From assembly GCA_016650125.1 (NCBI GenBank), contig JAENWT010000006.1:62001-126000 (forward strand): 64,000 nucleotides of DNA, in the 5' to 3' direction. Within the stretch, counting starts at the first letter, position 1. Every line of letters begins with the position of its first letter. A program made the translations under genes and the position numbers. Below the pieces are notes generated by a model that searched no databases, was not told where the DNA came from, and saw nothing but the letters and a program-made list of their open reading frames with translations. Origin of the DNA: Thermoleophilia bacterium. Its GTDB lineage: Bacteria; Actinomycetota; Thermoleophilia; Solirubrobacterales; 70-9. Below, one piece after another: positions 56,302-64,000 of this stretch.

Positions 56302-57809
56302 TGGAGCACAAGCGCAAAGTCTCCAGATACAACCAGCAGTTCTTCCGGGACTGGGGTGGGGCCGGCCCGATGACTTTCGGCGTGATCGCCGTGCTGCTCG
56401 TCGCGCTCGGTATGTACCTCGCTTTCACCAAGTCGATCCCGTTCACCAGCCCCGGTTATGAAGTCAAGGCGACCTTCGGCAATGCGGTCAACATCGCGAT
56501 CAAGTCGCCGGTGCGCATCGCCGGTGTCAACGTCGGCAAAGTGACCAAAAAGGAAGGCGCCGGCAACAACACCGTCGTTTCGTTCACGGTCGATCCGGAA
56601 GGGCGGCCGATCCACGAAGACGCCAGCGCCCAGATCCGGCCGCGCCTCTTCCTCGAAGGCAACTGGTTCATCGACCTCGACCCCGGCACGCCGGGCTCTC
56701 CGGAGATCGACGAGGACGGCACGATCCCGATTGCCCGGACTTCGACCAGCGTGCAGATCGGTGACGTCCTGCGCACGCTCCAGATCCCCGAGCGGGCGAA
56801 CATCCAGAAGCTGCTGGTCGGGCTCGGCACCGGGCTCAACAAGAAGCCCACGGCCGAGCAGGACCTGACCTTCGAGCCTTCGGTCCAGGGCCTCAGCGGC
56901 GGCGAGGCCCTGAACGTCGCCTACCAGAGCGGCGAAGAAGCGGCCCGCGGTACGGCGGTCGTGGCCGAGGCGACGCTCGGCGAGGGGCCGAACGACCTCG
57001 GCAACCTGCTGCGCGGCCTGAGCCGGGTTACGGCCAAGGTCAACCAGCGCGGCGACGACCTGCAGGGCTTCATCCGGAACTTCGAGGTCTTTACCGGTGC
57101 CCTGGCGGCCGAGTCGAACAACCTCGGGTTGACGATCCAGGAGCTCGGACCCACCCTGCAGACCGCCCGGGTCTCGTTGGCCAGCCTCAACGCCGCCCTG
57201 CCTGCGCTGCGCGGATTCGCGATTGCGATCACCCCCGGCTTCAACGAGATTCCGCGGACGATCCGCGTGGCCACGCCCTTTACCAACCAGGTCAAGGCAC
57301 TGCTGACCAAGCGTGAACTCGGCGGCCTGGCCAAGATCGCCAAGCGCTCGACGCCGGCTTCCGCCAAGTCGATCAACGCAACCCTGTTGCTGCTGCCGCA
57401 ACTGCGCAACGTCGCGCTCTGCGTCGCCGAGAACATCGTGCCGACCGGCGACCAGGTGATCCAGGACGGATCACTCGGCAACGGACAGGCGGCAAGTCGC
57501 GAATTCCTCTATTCCACGGTCGGTGCTGCCGGCGCGACCCAGTCCTTCGACGCCAACGGCCCCCTGACCCGGTTCCAGGTCGGTGGCGGCCCCGTCTCGG
57601 TCAAGATGAACGACCCGCTTTACCCCGGAAACTCGAACTTCGAAACGCTTTATGGCCGTACGGAGACGCCGCCTCTCGGTACTACTCCGTCCGACAACGG
57701 GCAGCCGCCACTCGTCGGCAACCAGCTCTGCCACAACCAGGACGTGCCTGACCTGAACGGCGAGAACGCCCAGCCCGGTGCCCCGAGCCCCGCGACGTAC
57801 ACACCATGA
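56298..57809 (+). CDS. Mce/MlaD-family protein, fourth of six
   Basis: The product is 503 aa from GTG, with an ATG one codon later. The anchor is FGVIAVLLVALGMYLAFT; the MlaD domain has SPVRIAGVNVGKVTK and RPRLFLEGNWFIDL. The helical tail ends in a segment with LPQLRNVALCVAENI and a Pro-rich C-terminus. It overlaps the third and fifth genes. Confidence 0.9.
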   Translation: MMEHKRKVSRYNQQFFRDWGGAGPMTFGVIAVLLVALGMYLAFTKSIPFTSPGYEVKATFGNAVNIAIKSPVRIAGVNVGKVTKKEGAGNNTVVSFTVDPEGRPIHEDASAQIRPRLFLEGNWFIDLDPGTPGSPEIDEDGTIPIARTSTSVQIGDVLRTLQIPERANIQKLLVGLGTGLNKKPTAEQDLTFEPSVQGLSGGEALNVAYQSGEEAARGTAVVAEATLGEGPNDLGNLLRGLSRVTAKVNQRGDDLQGFIRNFEVFTGALAAESNNLGLTIQELGPTLQTARVSLASLNAALPALRGFAIAITPGFNEIPRTIRVATPFTNQVKALLTKRELGGLAKIAKRSTPASAKSINATLLLLPQLRNVALCVAENIVPTGDQVIQDGSLGNGQAASREFLYSTVGAAGATQSFDANGPLTRFQVGGGPVSVKMNDPLYPGNSNFETLYGRTETPPLGTTPSDNGQPPLVGNQLCHNQDVPDLNGENAQPGAPSPATYTP

Positions 57810-59338
57810 AGCGCGCAATCAAGACCCACTACAAGGACTTCCTGGCGATCGCCGGGCTGATCGTGATTGCGCTCGCCGTGCTGCTGGTCATCCTCGCCAA
57901 CCAGAAGGCGGCCCTGCCTTCATGGGTGCCGGGAATGGGCCAGGACTTCTATTCGATCAACGCCGAATTCGAGACGGCCCAGGCGATCACCCCGGGCCAG
58001 GGTCAGGCCGCCGTGATCGCCGGCATCAACGTCGGCAAGGTCGGGGCCTCGAACCTCGACGACGGCGTCGCCAAGGTGCGGCTCGACATCGAGCCCAAGT
58101 ACAAGGACCTGCTGCACTCCGACGCCGAGTTCCTGCTGCGCCCGAAGACCGGCCTCAACGACATGGTGGTGGAGATCGATCCCGGCACCGAGGGCCCGCC
58201 GCCCGCGGAGGGCGAGACGCTGCCGCTGGCCCAGGGCCTGAGCAACGTGCAGCTCGACCAGTTCTTCGCCACGCTCGACGGCGACACGCAGGACTACCTG
58301 ACGCTGCTTCTGAACGGCGCCGGCGAAGGGCTCGACGGCAAGGGCGAGGACCTCTCGCAGGCACTCCGCCGCTTCGGACCTTTCGCCCAGTACACGGCCA
58401 AGCTGAACGGCAAGCTCGAAGAGCGCCGCAACAACATCAGTGGCGGGGTTCACGCCTTCAGCCAGATTGCCACCGAGCTCGGCAACAACGACGAAGCGGT
58501 CGCCGACTTCATCACCAACTCGAAGAACAACCTGCAGGCATACGCCAACGAGGAGGCATCGCTGCGCGAGGCGCTCCAGGAGTTCCCGTCGACCCTGACC
58601 GCGGCGCAGAGCGGCCTCTCCAAGTCGAACCAGCTCTCGCTGGTCCTGCGTCCGACCCTGCTCGGTTTGATCCCGGGCGCGAAGAACCTGAAGGGATCGC
58701 TCAAGGCGATCCAGCACCTGTCTGAAACCCAGACCGCGAACGTACGCGACAACATCCGGCCGTTCTCACGCAACGTACAGCCGGTCTTCCAGGACCTCTA
58801 CAAGACCAGCAAGCCCGCCGCGGTCACCACGACGCAGTTCAAGGGTGTGTTCAGCGAGTTCAACAAGCTCTTCAACCTGCTCGCTTACAACCCGGAAGGG
58901 GATGCTCAGGAAGGCTTCCTGTTCTGGGCCCCGTGGCTGGCCCACAACACGAATTCCTCAATCAATGCGCAGGATGCCTCCGGACCGGTCCGTCGCGGCA
59001 TCAGCAGCATCACCTGCAATACGTCGACGCAGGCTCAGTCCATCTCCACCGGCGTACCGCAGCTGCTGACCGCCTTCCGGCTCGCGCAGCTGCCGCCGCC
59101 GATCCTGCCGGAATACGGCGGCATTTGCCCGGATGGGATCTACAAGACCCCGACGGACCTGTTGCCGATCCCGACCAGCGGCCTGGTCTCCAATGACACC
59201 GACGGAGCCACCGGTGCCTTCGGTCCGACCGGCGACACCGGTGTGACCAGCGCCACGGTCCCGACCGGCCCGACCGGCGACACCGGCGGTACTGACACCG
59301 CCCCGACCGGCCCCACCGACACGACGGACACACCGTGA
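57806..59338 (+). CDS. Mce/MlaD-family protein, fifth of six, with collagen-like tail
   Basis: The product is 510 aa. The anchor is IAGLIVIALAVLLVILAN; the MlaD domain has GQAAVIAGINVGKVG and LLRPKTGLNDMVVEI. The C-terminal 40 residues are collagen-like triplets, such as GATGAFGPTGDTGVT and PTGPTGDTGGTD. A similar tail ends the second protein. These tails may extend through the wall or bind partners. Confidence 0.9.
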   Translation: MKRAIKTHYKDFLAIAGLIVIALAVLLVILANQKAALPSWVPGMGQDFYSINAEFETAQAITPGQGQAAVIAGINVGKVGASNLDDGVAKVRLDIEPKYKDLLHSDAEFLLRPKTGLNDMVVEIDPGTEGPPPAEGETLPLAQGLSNVQLDQFFATLDGDTQDYLTLLLNGAGEGLDGKGEDLSQALRRFGPFAQYTAKLNGKLEERRNNISGGVHAFSQIATELGNNDEAVADFITNSKNNLQAYANEEASLREALQEFPSTLTAAQSGLSKSNQLSLVLRPTLLGLIPGAKNLKGSLKAIQHLSETQTANVRDNIRPFSRNVQPVFQDLYKTSKPAAVTTTQFKGVFSEFNKLFNLLAYNPEGDAQEGFLFWAPWLAHNTNSSINAQDASGPVRRGISSITCNTSTQAQSISTGVPQLLTAFRLAQLPPPILPEYGGICPDGIYKTPTDLLPIPTSGLVSNDTDGATGAFGPTGDTGVTSATVPTGPTGDTGGTDTAPTGPTDTTDTP

Positions 59339-60909
59339 ATAAACAGGCACCTTCAATAGGGCAGCTCATCACGATCGCCGGCTTCGCGCTGTCGTGCTTC
59401 GGCCTGCTGCTCTTCGTCTGGGTGGCCTTCGGCGGACCGACGCCGCTGGCCGCCAGTGGTTATCACCTGAAGATGCCGATGACCCAGATCGGCCAGCTCG
59501 CCGAGCAGTCGGAGGTCTCGATCTCCGGCGTCGGTGTCGGGCACGTGACCAAGGTCGAGCTCGGCGAGGGTGAACAGGCGGGCGAGGCGATCGTCACCCT
59601 GGAACTCGACCCTGAATTCGCCCCGGTGCCCGCCGACACCCGCGCCATCCTCCGCGCCAAGTCACTGCTCGGCGAGGCCTACATCGAACTTACCCCGGGC
59701 GACAAGCGCGACGGCATGCTCGAGGACGGCGACGAGTTGCCGCCGGCGCAGGTGGCGAAGTCGGTCCAGCTCGACGAGATTTTCCGGACCTTCGATCCGG
59801 TGACCCGCGAGGCGTTCAAGCGGAGTGCCATCGACAACTCGATCGCGGTGTATCGCCGTGGCGCGACGATCAACCAGGCCCTTGGCGTGCTGCCGGGGAC
59901 ACTCGGCTCGGTGACCGACGTGCTGACCGTTCTCAATGAAGAGGACAAGGACCTTTCGAAACTGATCCGGAACACCGGCGTCGTCTTTGACGCACTGAGC
60001 AAGCGCCAGGGTCAGCTCAGCGGCCTGATCCGGAACTCGAACACGGTCTTCTCGACCACCGCGGAGCGCCGGGTGGACCTCCAGAACTTCTTCCGCATCT
60101 TCCCGACCTTCCTGCGGGAATCGCGCGCCACACAGCAGAGGCTCGGGGACTTCGCCGCATTCGCCACTCCGATCACCAACAAGATGGTGCCGGTCGCCGA
60201 GCAGCTCTCACCGACCTTCGAGGCCTCGGCAGCGTTGGCACCGGTGAGCAAGCGCCTCTACCAGGGACTCAAGCCGATCATCCGCAAGGCGCCGAAGGCG
60301 TTCCCGTCGCTGCGCTCCTTCCTCGATGACGACGCGCCGCGACTCCTGGCCCGTGTGCCCGACTACTTCGCCGAGTTCAACCCATTCCTCCAGACCGCCT
60401 CGTACTACCGCAAGGAACTGGCGGCTTTCCTGGCGAACGCGGCCGCGGCAACCAACGCCGGAATTTCAACCGGTGACTCACCCAATGACCGCTTCATCCA
60501 TTACATCCGCGCCGGTGTCAACCTCAGTCCAAGCAGCGCCACGGCTTACCCGTCGCGCCTCACCTCGAGTCGTGCCAATCCGACCGTCGCATCAGGCGGC
60601 AACTCGAAGGTCGGCCGTCTCGAAGTCTTCGACGACGCCAACTGCGGTGCCGGCCTGAACGCGATCATCGCGCCCTGGTCGACTTTGACTCCGATCCAGC
60701 AGGCCCAGTACGCCAGCAACCTGCGATACCCCTACCTGCCGGAGCAGGTCGAGACGCAATACGACTCGGTCATCACCTACCCGTTCGCCGGGCAGAACCA
60801 GACGAACAACGTGCCGGCTCCCGGGTGCACGCAACAGGCTCCGTTCGAAGCGATCGGAGACACCTCGCAGCCCGATACTCAGTACCAGCACGTTTTTCGA
60901 GACCAATAG
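59335..60909 (+). CDS. Mce/MlaD-family protein, sixth of six
   Basis: The product is 524 aa. The anchor is ITIAGFALSCFGLLLFVWVA; the MlaD domain has QSEVSISGVGVGHVTKV and ILRAKSLLGEAYIELT. It closes the six-gene array, overlapping the fifth gene by 4 nt (GTGA). The six likely form one hetero-hexamer stack, as in actinobacterial mce operons. A G/C hairpin follows before the next gene. Confidence 0.9.
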   Translation: MNKQAPSIGQLITIAGFALSCFGLLLFVWVAFGGPTPLAASGYHLKMPMTQIGQLAEQSEVSISGVGVGHVTKVELGEGEQAGEAIVTLELDPEFAPVPADTRAILRAKSLLGEAYIELTPGDKRDGMLEDGDELPPAQVAKSVQLDEIFRTFDPVTREAFKRSAIDNSIAVYRRGATINQALGVLPGTLGSVTDVLTVLNEEDKDLSKLIRNTGVVFDALSKRQGQLSGLIRNSNTVFSTTAERRVDLQNFFRIFPTFLRESRATQQRLGDFAAFATPITNKMVPVAEQLSPTFEASAALAPVSKRLYQGLKPIIRKAPKAFPSLRSFLDDDAPRLLARVPDYFAEFNPFLQTASYYRKELAAFLANAAAATNAGISTGDSPNDRFIHYIRAGVNLSPSSATAYPSRLTSSRANPTVASGGNSKVGRLEVFDDANCGAGLNAIIAPWSTLTPIQQAQYASNLRYPYLPEQVETQYDSVITYPFAGQNQTNNVPAPGCTQQAPFEAIGDTSQPDTQYQHVFRDQ

Positions 60910-60972
60910 CGCAACTCCAGAGCCGTTTCCGGGTTCTATTCATATAGGCTCCCGCAGACCACTCAGGGATTT

Positions 60973-61000
60973 GCGGGGGACCCCCGCTTCATCCGGGGGG
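60973..61000. promoter_or_regulatory. Overlapping GCGGGGG-A-CCCCCGC hairpin and C5-G5 repeat
   Basis: GCGGGGG-A-CCCCCGC (60973-60987) may terminate the mce transcript. Overlapping it, CCCCCGC-TTCATCC-GGGGG (60981-61000) matches the C5-G5 repeats before the kinase and fabD. It lies 43-62 bp before the ATG at 61043. Both roles are possible. Confidence 0.5.
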
Positions 61001-61042
61001 GATGCGGGAAACCGCAGTTTTACCAATCAAACAGGAGAGATC

Positions 61043-62158
61043 ATGAAAAGACTTATCGCGATAGGCGCGAGCCTGGCTGTGGCAGCGACTGCGTCGCTGG
61101 CAATGGCGGGCGGCGCGAGCGCAACCGGAGAGGTCGCATCGTCGGCCCTCACCATGACCCCGCAGTCCGGCAGCCTTTTCACTGACGTGAAGAAGCCGGT
61201 CAATTGGCGCGTGGAAGTGAAGATCGAAGCTCCGTACCCGGCGAACCCCACGGTTCTGCCGATGAAGCGGGTCACCATCAAGTTTCCCCATGACATGAGC
61301 TTCAACCCTGATTCCGGCCAGACCGTCTGCCCGGACGACAAGGTCGGTCCCTCGCCGACCAACCTGAGTGTCCCGCCGGACACGGTCATCGCCCGTTGCC
61401 CGGATTCGGTGCTCGGTAACGGCACTGCCGGTCTCTACCTGGCACGGGCCAACAGCGCCAGCGGTCCGAACCTGAAGGATCCGGTTCTGATCGTATTCAA
61501 CGGTGGCAAAAACGCGCAGGGCCAGGCCGTACTCAAGATCTACGGTTACTCCGAGGGCACAGGCGCCGGGATCTATATGGAAGGCGCGCTGGTCAACGGC
61601 GAGCTCGACATCAAGATTCCGGTTCTCACGTTGGACTCCGCCGTCGGTGATTTCAACCTGAACATCCCCGGCTCAAACGCGGCGCAGGCCAACCGCCACG
61701 GCAAGGTCAAGGACTACGTTCAGACCACCTGCTCCACTGGTGAATGGCTGACCAACGCCACGTTCAGCCTCGGTACCCGTGCTGATGACGGCAGTAATAT
61801 CAGCCCGACCACTACCCTCGTGGCCCCCGAAAGCAAGACCGACTGCACCGGCAAGGCCGGAAGCAAGTTCGGATCGGTCAAGGTAAAGGGACCGGCCAGG
61901 GTCAAGAAGGGTAAGAAGGGCACCTACAAGGTGACCATCAAGAATGCCGGAGCAGCGACCATCAAAAACCTGAAGGTCACTGCCGGCGGCAAGGGCGTCA
62001 AGGGCAAGGCCGGCGGAGGCAGCCTCGCCAAGGGCAAGTCCAAGACAGTCAAGATCAAGGTCAAGTTCTCGAAGAAGGGCAAGATCAAGACGAAGTTCAA
62101 GGCGACGGGCTCAGGCGTAAAGGCCAAGACCGTCAGCAAGTCGGTCAAGGTCAAGTAA
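61043..62158 (+). CDS. Secreted protein, first of three tandem paralogs
   Basis: The product is 371 aa with a signal peptide ending MAGGASATGE. The body includes FNPDSGQTVCPDDKVGPSPT, VIARCPDSVLGNGTAGLYL and IPVLTLDSAVGDFNLNIPG. Four cysteines are conserved among the paralogs. The last 95 residues are Lys-rich beta strands (VKGPARVKKGKKGTYKVTIK, KVKFSKKGKIKTKFKATG), similar to CARDB-like repeats. The ATG at 61043 has AGGAGAG before it. The function is unknown; secretion and the basic tail suggest a cell-surface or matrix protein. Confidence 0.8.
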   Translation: MKRLIAIGASLAVAATASLAMAGGASATGEVASSALTMTPQSGSLFTDVKKPVNWRVEVKIEAPYPANPTVLPMKRVTIKFPHDMSFNPDSGQTVCPDDKVGPSPTNLSVPPDTVIARCPDSVLGNGTAGLYLARANSASGPNLKDPVLIVFNGGKNAQGQAVLKIYGYSEGTGAGIYMEGALVNGELDIKIPVLTLDSAVGDFNLNIPGSNAAQANRHGKVKDYVQTTCSTGEWLTNATFSLGTRADDGSNISPTTTLVAPESKTDCTGKAGSKFGSVKVKGPARVKKGKKGTYKVTIKNAGAATIKNLKVTAGGKGVKGKAGGGSLAKGKSKTVKIKVKFSKKGKIKTKFKATGSGVKAKTVSKSVKVK

Positions 62159-62181
62159 ACCTGGACCGAAGTAGCTGATTC

Positions 62182-62211
62182 AAAGGGCGGCCCTCCGGGG
62201 TCGCCCTTTTT
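62182..62211 (+). terminator. Rho-independent terminator after first tandem paralog
   Basis: AAAGGGCGGCCC pairs with GGGGTCGCCCTTT and is followed by a T-run (TTTTT). It lies 24 nt past the stop of the gene at 61043, so the tandem paralogs are likely separate transcripts. Confidence 0.85.
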
Positions 62212-62241
62212 CTCGCATTCTCCGAAAAGCGGGATTCGCAC

Positions 62242-62275
62242 TTGACAAGCGGGATGAATGGGTATTAGCTATACC
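62242..62275 (+). promoter_or_regulatory. Likely promoter of the second tandem paralog
   Basis: TTGACA (62242-62247) is followed after 18 bp by TAGCTA (62266-62271). The inverted repeat GGTAT-TAGCT-ATACC (62261-62275) covers the -10 region and could be an operator. The start codon is at 62392, giving a long leader. Confidence 0.5.
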
Positions 62276-62330
62276 GGTCGGGAGAATTTTCATGTTTGAC
62301 CGGTAGGTCAGGCGTGTATAGGTGTTCGTT

Positions 62331-62366
62331 AAGCAGACACATGAGTTCATAAAGCAGATACATGAC
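62331..62366 (+). repeat. Direct repeat AAGCAGAYACATGA, 21-bp period
   Basis: AAGCAGACACATGAG (62331-62345) and AAGCAGATACATGAC (62352-62366) have starts 21 bp apart, two helical turns, in the leader of the second paralog. This may be a pair of protein-binding sites or a simple duplication. Confidence 0.5.
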
Positions 62367-62391
62367 CAGATTCACTCTTGGAGGAGAGAAG

Positions 62392-63513
62392 ATGAAAAAG
62401 TTCTTAGCAGTATCAGCAGGGATCGCCGTAGCGGCGTTCATGTCACTTTCAATGGCCAGTCCGGCCAGTGCGGCCAACGAGACGGCTACGGCCAATCTCA
62501 CCATGACGCCGCAGTCGGGCAAGCTCTCGAAGACGGAGCGCAAGGCGGTCAACTGGCGGGTCGGAGTTGAGATCAAGGCTCCGTATCCGGCATCACCGCA
62601 GGTTCAGCCGATGAAGCGGGTCCGCACCACGTTCCCGAAGGACATGACCTTCAATCCGGACCCGAACATGCCGGTTTGCCCGGATGACAAGGTCGGTCCC
62701 TCGCCGACCAACATGAGCGTCCCGCCAGACACGGTCATTGCCCGTTGCCCGAACTCGGTGCTCGGTAACGGCACTGCCGGGCTTTACCTGGCACGCGCCA
62801 ACAGCGCCAACGGTCCGAACCTGAAGGATCCGGTTCTGATCATATTCAACGGTGGCGAAAATGCCCAGGGCCAGCCGAAGATCAAGATCTACGGCTACTC
62901 CGAGGGCACAGGCGCCGGCGTATTCATGGAAGGCGTGCTCGACAACGGCGTGCTCGACGTGAAGATCCCCGTGCTGACGTTGGACTCCGGTACAGGTGAT
63001 TTCAACCTGAACATCCCCGGCACAAACGCGCCGCAGGCCAACCGCCACGGCCAGGTCAAGGACTACGTCCAGGCCAAGTGCTCGACCGGTGATTGGCTGA
63101 CCAACGCCCAGTTCACATTGGGTACCCGTGCTGATGACGGTACGGCGACCAGCCCGGACACCATCATCAACGCGCCGGAATCCACGACCCCGTGCGTTGG
63201 TGAAGTCACCAGCACCGGCAAGTTCGGCAAGGTCAAGGTCAAGGGCCCCGGCAGCGTCAAGAAGGGCAGCAAGGGCACCTACAAGGTGACCGTGAAGAAC
63301 GCCGGCTCAGGCACCATCACCAAGGCCAAGGTTAAGGCCAGCGGTAAGGGTGCGAGCGGCAGCGCTTCAGTCGGAACCCTCAAGGCAGGCAAGTCCAAGA
63401 CCGTCAAGGTCAAGGTCAAGTTCGCCAAGAAGGGCAAGATCAAGACGAAGTTCAAGGCGACCGGCAAGGGTGCCAGCGCCAAGACCGCGACCAAGACGGT
63501 CAAGGTCAAGTAG
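62392..63513 (+). CDS. Secreted protein, second of three tandem paralogs
   Basis: The product is 373 aa, with a signal peptide ending MASPASAANE. It is very close to the first paralog throughout, including CPDDKVGPSPTNMSVPPDTV, VIARCPNSVLGNGTAGLYL, DSGTGDFNLNIPGTNAPQAN and the Lys-rich C-terminus (VKGPGSVKKGSKGTYKVTVK). GGAGGAGA precedes the ATG. The DNA is also highly similar in the middle third, indicating a recent duplication or gene conversion. Confidence 0.8.
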   Translation: MKKFLAVSAGIAVAAFMSLSMASPASAANETATANLTMTPQSGKLSKTERKAVNWRVGVEIKAPYPASPQVQPMKRVRTTFPKDMTFNPDPNMPVCPDDKVGPSPTNMSVPPDTVIARCPNSVLGNGTAGLYLARANSANGPNLKDPVLIIFNGGENAQGQPKIKIYGYSEGTGAGVFMEGVLDNGVLDVKIPVLTLDSGTGDFNLNIPGTNAPQANRHGQVKDYVQAKCSTGDWLTNAQFTLGTRADDGTATSPDTIINAPESTTPCVGEVTSTGKFGKVKVKGPGSVKKGSKGTYKVTVKNAGSGTITKAKVKASGKGASGSASVGTLKAGKSKTVKVKVKFAKKGKIKTKFKATGKGASAKTATKTVKVK

Positions 63514-63540
63514 AAGCATCGAGCAGTACCAAGGCAGTGA

Positions 63541-63572
63541 GAGAGGCGGCCCTTCGGGGTCGCCTCTCTTCT
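63541..63572 (+). terminator. Rho-independent terminator after second tandem paralog
   Basis: GAGAGGCGGCCC and GGGGTCGCCTCTC form a stem around TTC, followed by TTCTTT. It is similar in layout to the terminator at 62182, so the duplication included it. Confidence 0.8.
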
Positions 63573-63657
63573 TTGCCATGGCCGGTTGTAGGCTGCGGCA
63601 AGTCTTTATTTCGGAATTGGGAGGGATCCGAATCATGAGTTCCGGAGGGAGTGATTG

Positions 63658-64000
63658 ATGAGGCACCTGCGGGTGATCACCGGGTTGGCGCTGACCGCGC
63701 TGGCCCTCACAATGGCCGGCGAGAGCGCGATGGCTGCTGACGAGACGGCGACCAGTTCGCTCAGCATGACTTCGATCGCCGGAGGCCTTTTCCGCGAGCT
63801 GCCGAAACCGGTCAACTGGAAGGTGGGCGTCGAGATCAAGGCCCCTTACCCGGGTTCTTCCGTGGTGACTCCCCTGAAGGAGATCCACGCCAGCCTGCCG
63901 CAGGAGATGACCTTCAACCCGGACCCGGACATGCCCGTCTGCCCGGACGACAAGGTCGGCCCGAAGCCGACCAACCTGAGCGTCCCGCCGGAGACGGCCA
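63658..64000 (+). CDS. Secreted protein, third tandem paralog, cut by window end
   Basis: At least 114 aa are visible from the ATG at 63658 (GGAGGGA upstream). A signal peptide (ALTALALTMAGESAMAADE) is followed by KPVNWKVGVEIKAPYPGSS and FNPDPDMPVCPDDKVGPKPT, homologous to the two upstream proteins but more diverged. The C-terminal part lies beyond the window. Confidence 0.75.
   Translation, partial: MRHLRVITGLALTALALTMAGESAMAADETATSSLSMTSIAGGLFRELPKPVNWKVGVEIKAPYPGSSVVTPLKEIHASLPQEMTFNPDPDMPVCPDDKVGPKPTNLSVPPETA

Overview
The window looks like a chromosomal segment of a high-GC actinobacterium. A Solirubrobacterales/Thermoleophilia-type organism is my best guess. The reasons are the uniformly GC-rich genes with many GTG/TTG starts, the six-gene mce array, the DrrAB-type exporter, the FadE/thiolase/DUF3556 lipid genes, the type III glutamine synthetase and the many secreted proteins with lysine-rich tails. 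The taxonomic call is inference. I see no rRNA, tRNA, CRISPR array, insertion sequence or phage.

Layout. 0.1-3.4 kb: a polytopic membrane protein and a chimeric alpha/beta-hydrolase/M23 protein. 3.7-12.8 kb: a histidine kinase/NarL-type regulator pair followed by a compact type II fatty-acid synthase operon (fabD-fabH-fabG-acpP-fabF-accD-SGNH hydrolase-maoC-fabI). 13-16.7 kb: two convergent secreted proteins sharing a C-terminal module. 16.8-18.3 kb: csoR with a truncated DUF4396 gene, and a zinc alcohol dehydrogenase. 18.4-24.6 kb: a minus-strand lipid operon (DUF3556, FAD oxidoreductase, thiolase, acyl-CoA dehydrogenase). 24.7-31.1 kb: an SDR, a frameshifted lipoprotein, a P450, amt-glnK, a glutathione peroxidase and a squalene/phytoene synthase. 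31.1-38.7 kb: a diguanylate cyclase, an ABC exporter, a secreted protein, formate dehydrogenase and an acyl-CoA dehydrogenase. 38.8-51.8 kb: two large paralogous secreted hydrolases, an MBL hydrolase with a class III-like alcohol dehydrogenase, an L,D-transpeptidase, glnN and an M23 peptidase. 51.9-60.9 kb: six consecutive mce genes. 61-64 kb: three tandem paralogous secreted proteins, the last cut by the window end.

How the genes fit together. Much of the window serves lipid metabolism and the cell envelope: fatty-acid synthesis under a probable two-component system, beta-oxidation-type genes, an Mce lipid-uptake array without its YrbE permeases here, and secreted lipase-like proteins. A nitrogen module (amt-glnK, glnN) has unusual key residues: Glu168 instead of the first twin histidine in Amt, and Val51 instead of the modified tyrosine in GlnK. 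Alcohol/formaldehyde dehydrogenase, MBL hydrolase and NAD-formate dehydrogenase could form a route from formaldehyde to CO2. C5-G5 inverted repeats lie upstream of the kinase, fabD and the first tandem secreted gene and may be shared operators.
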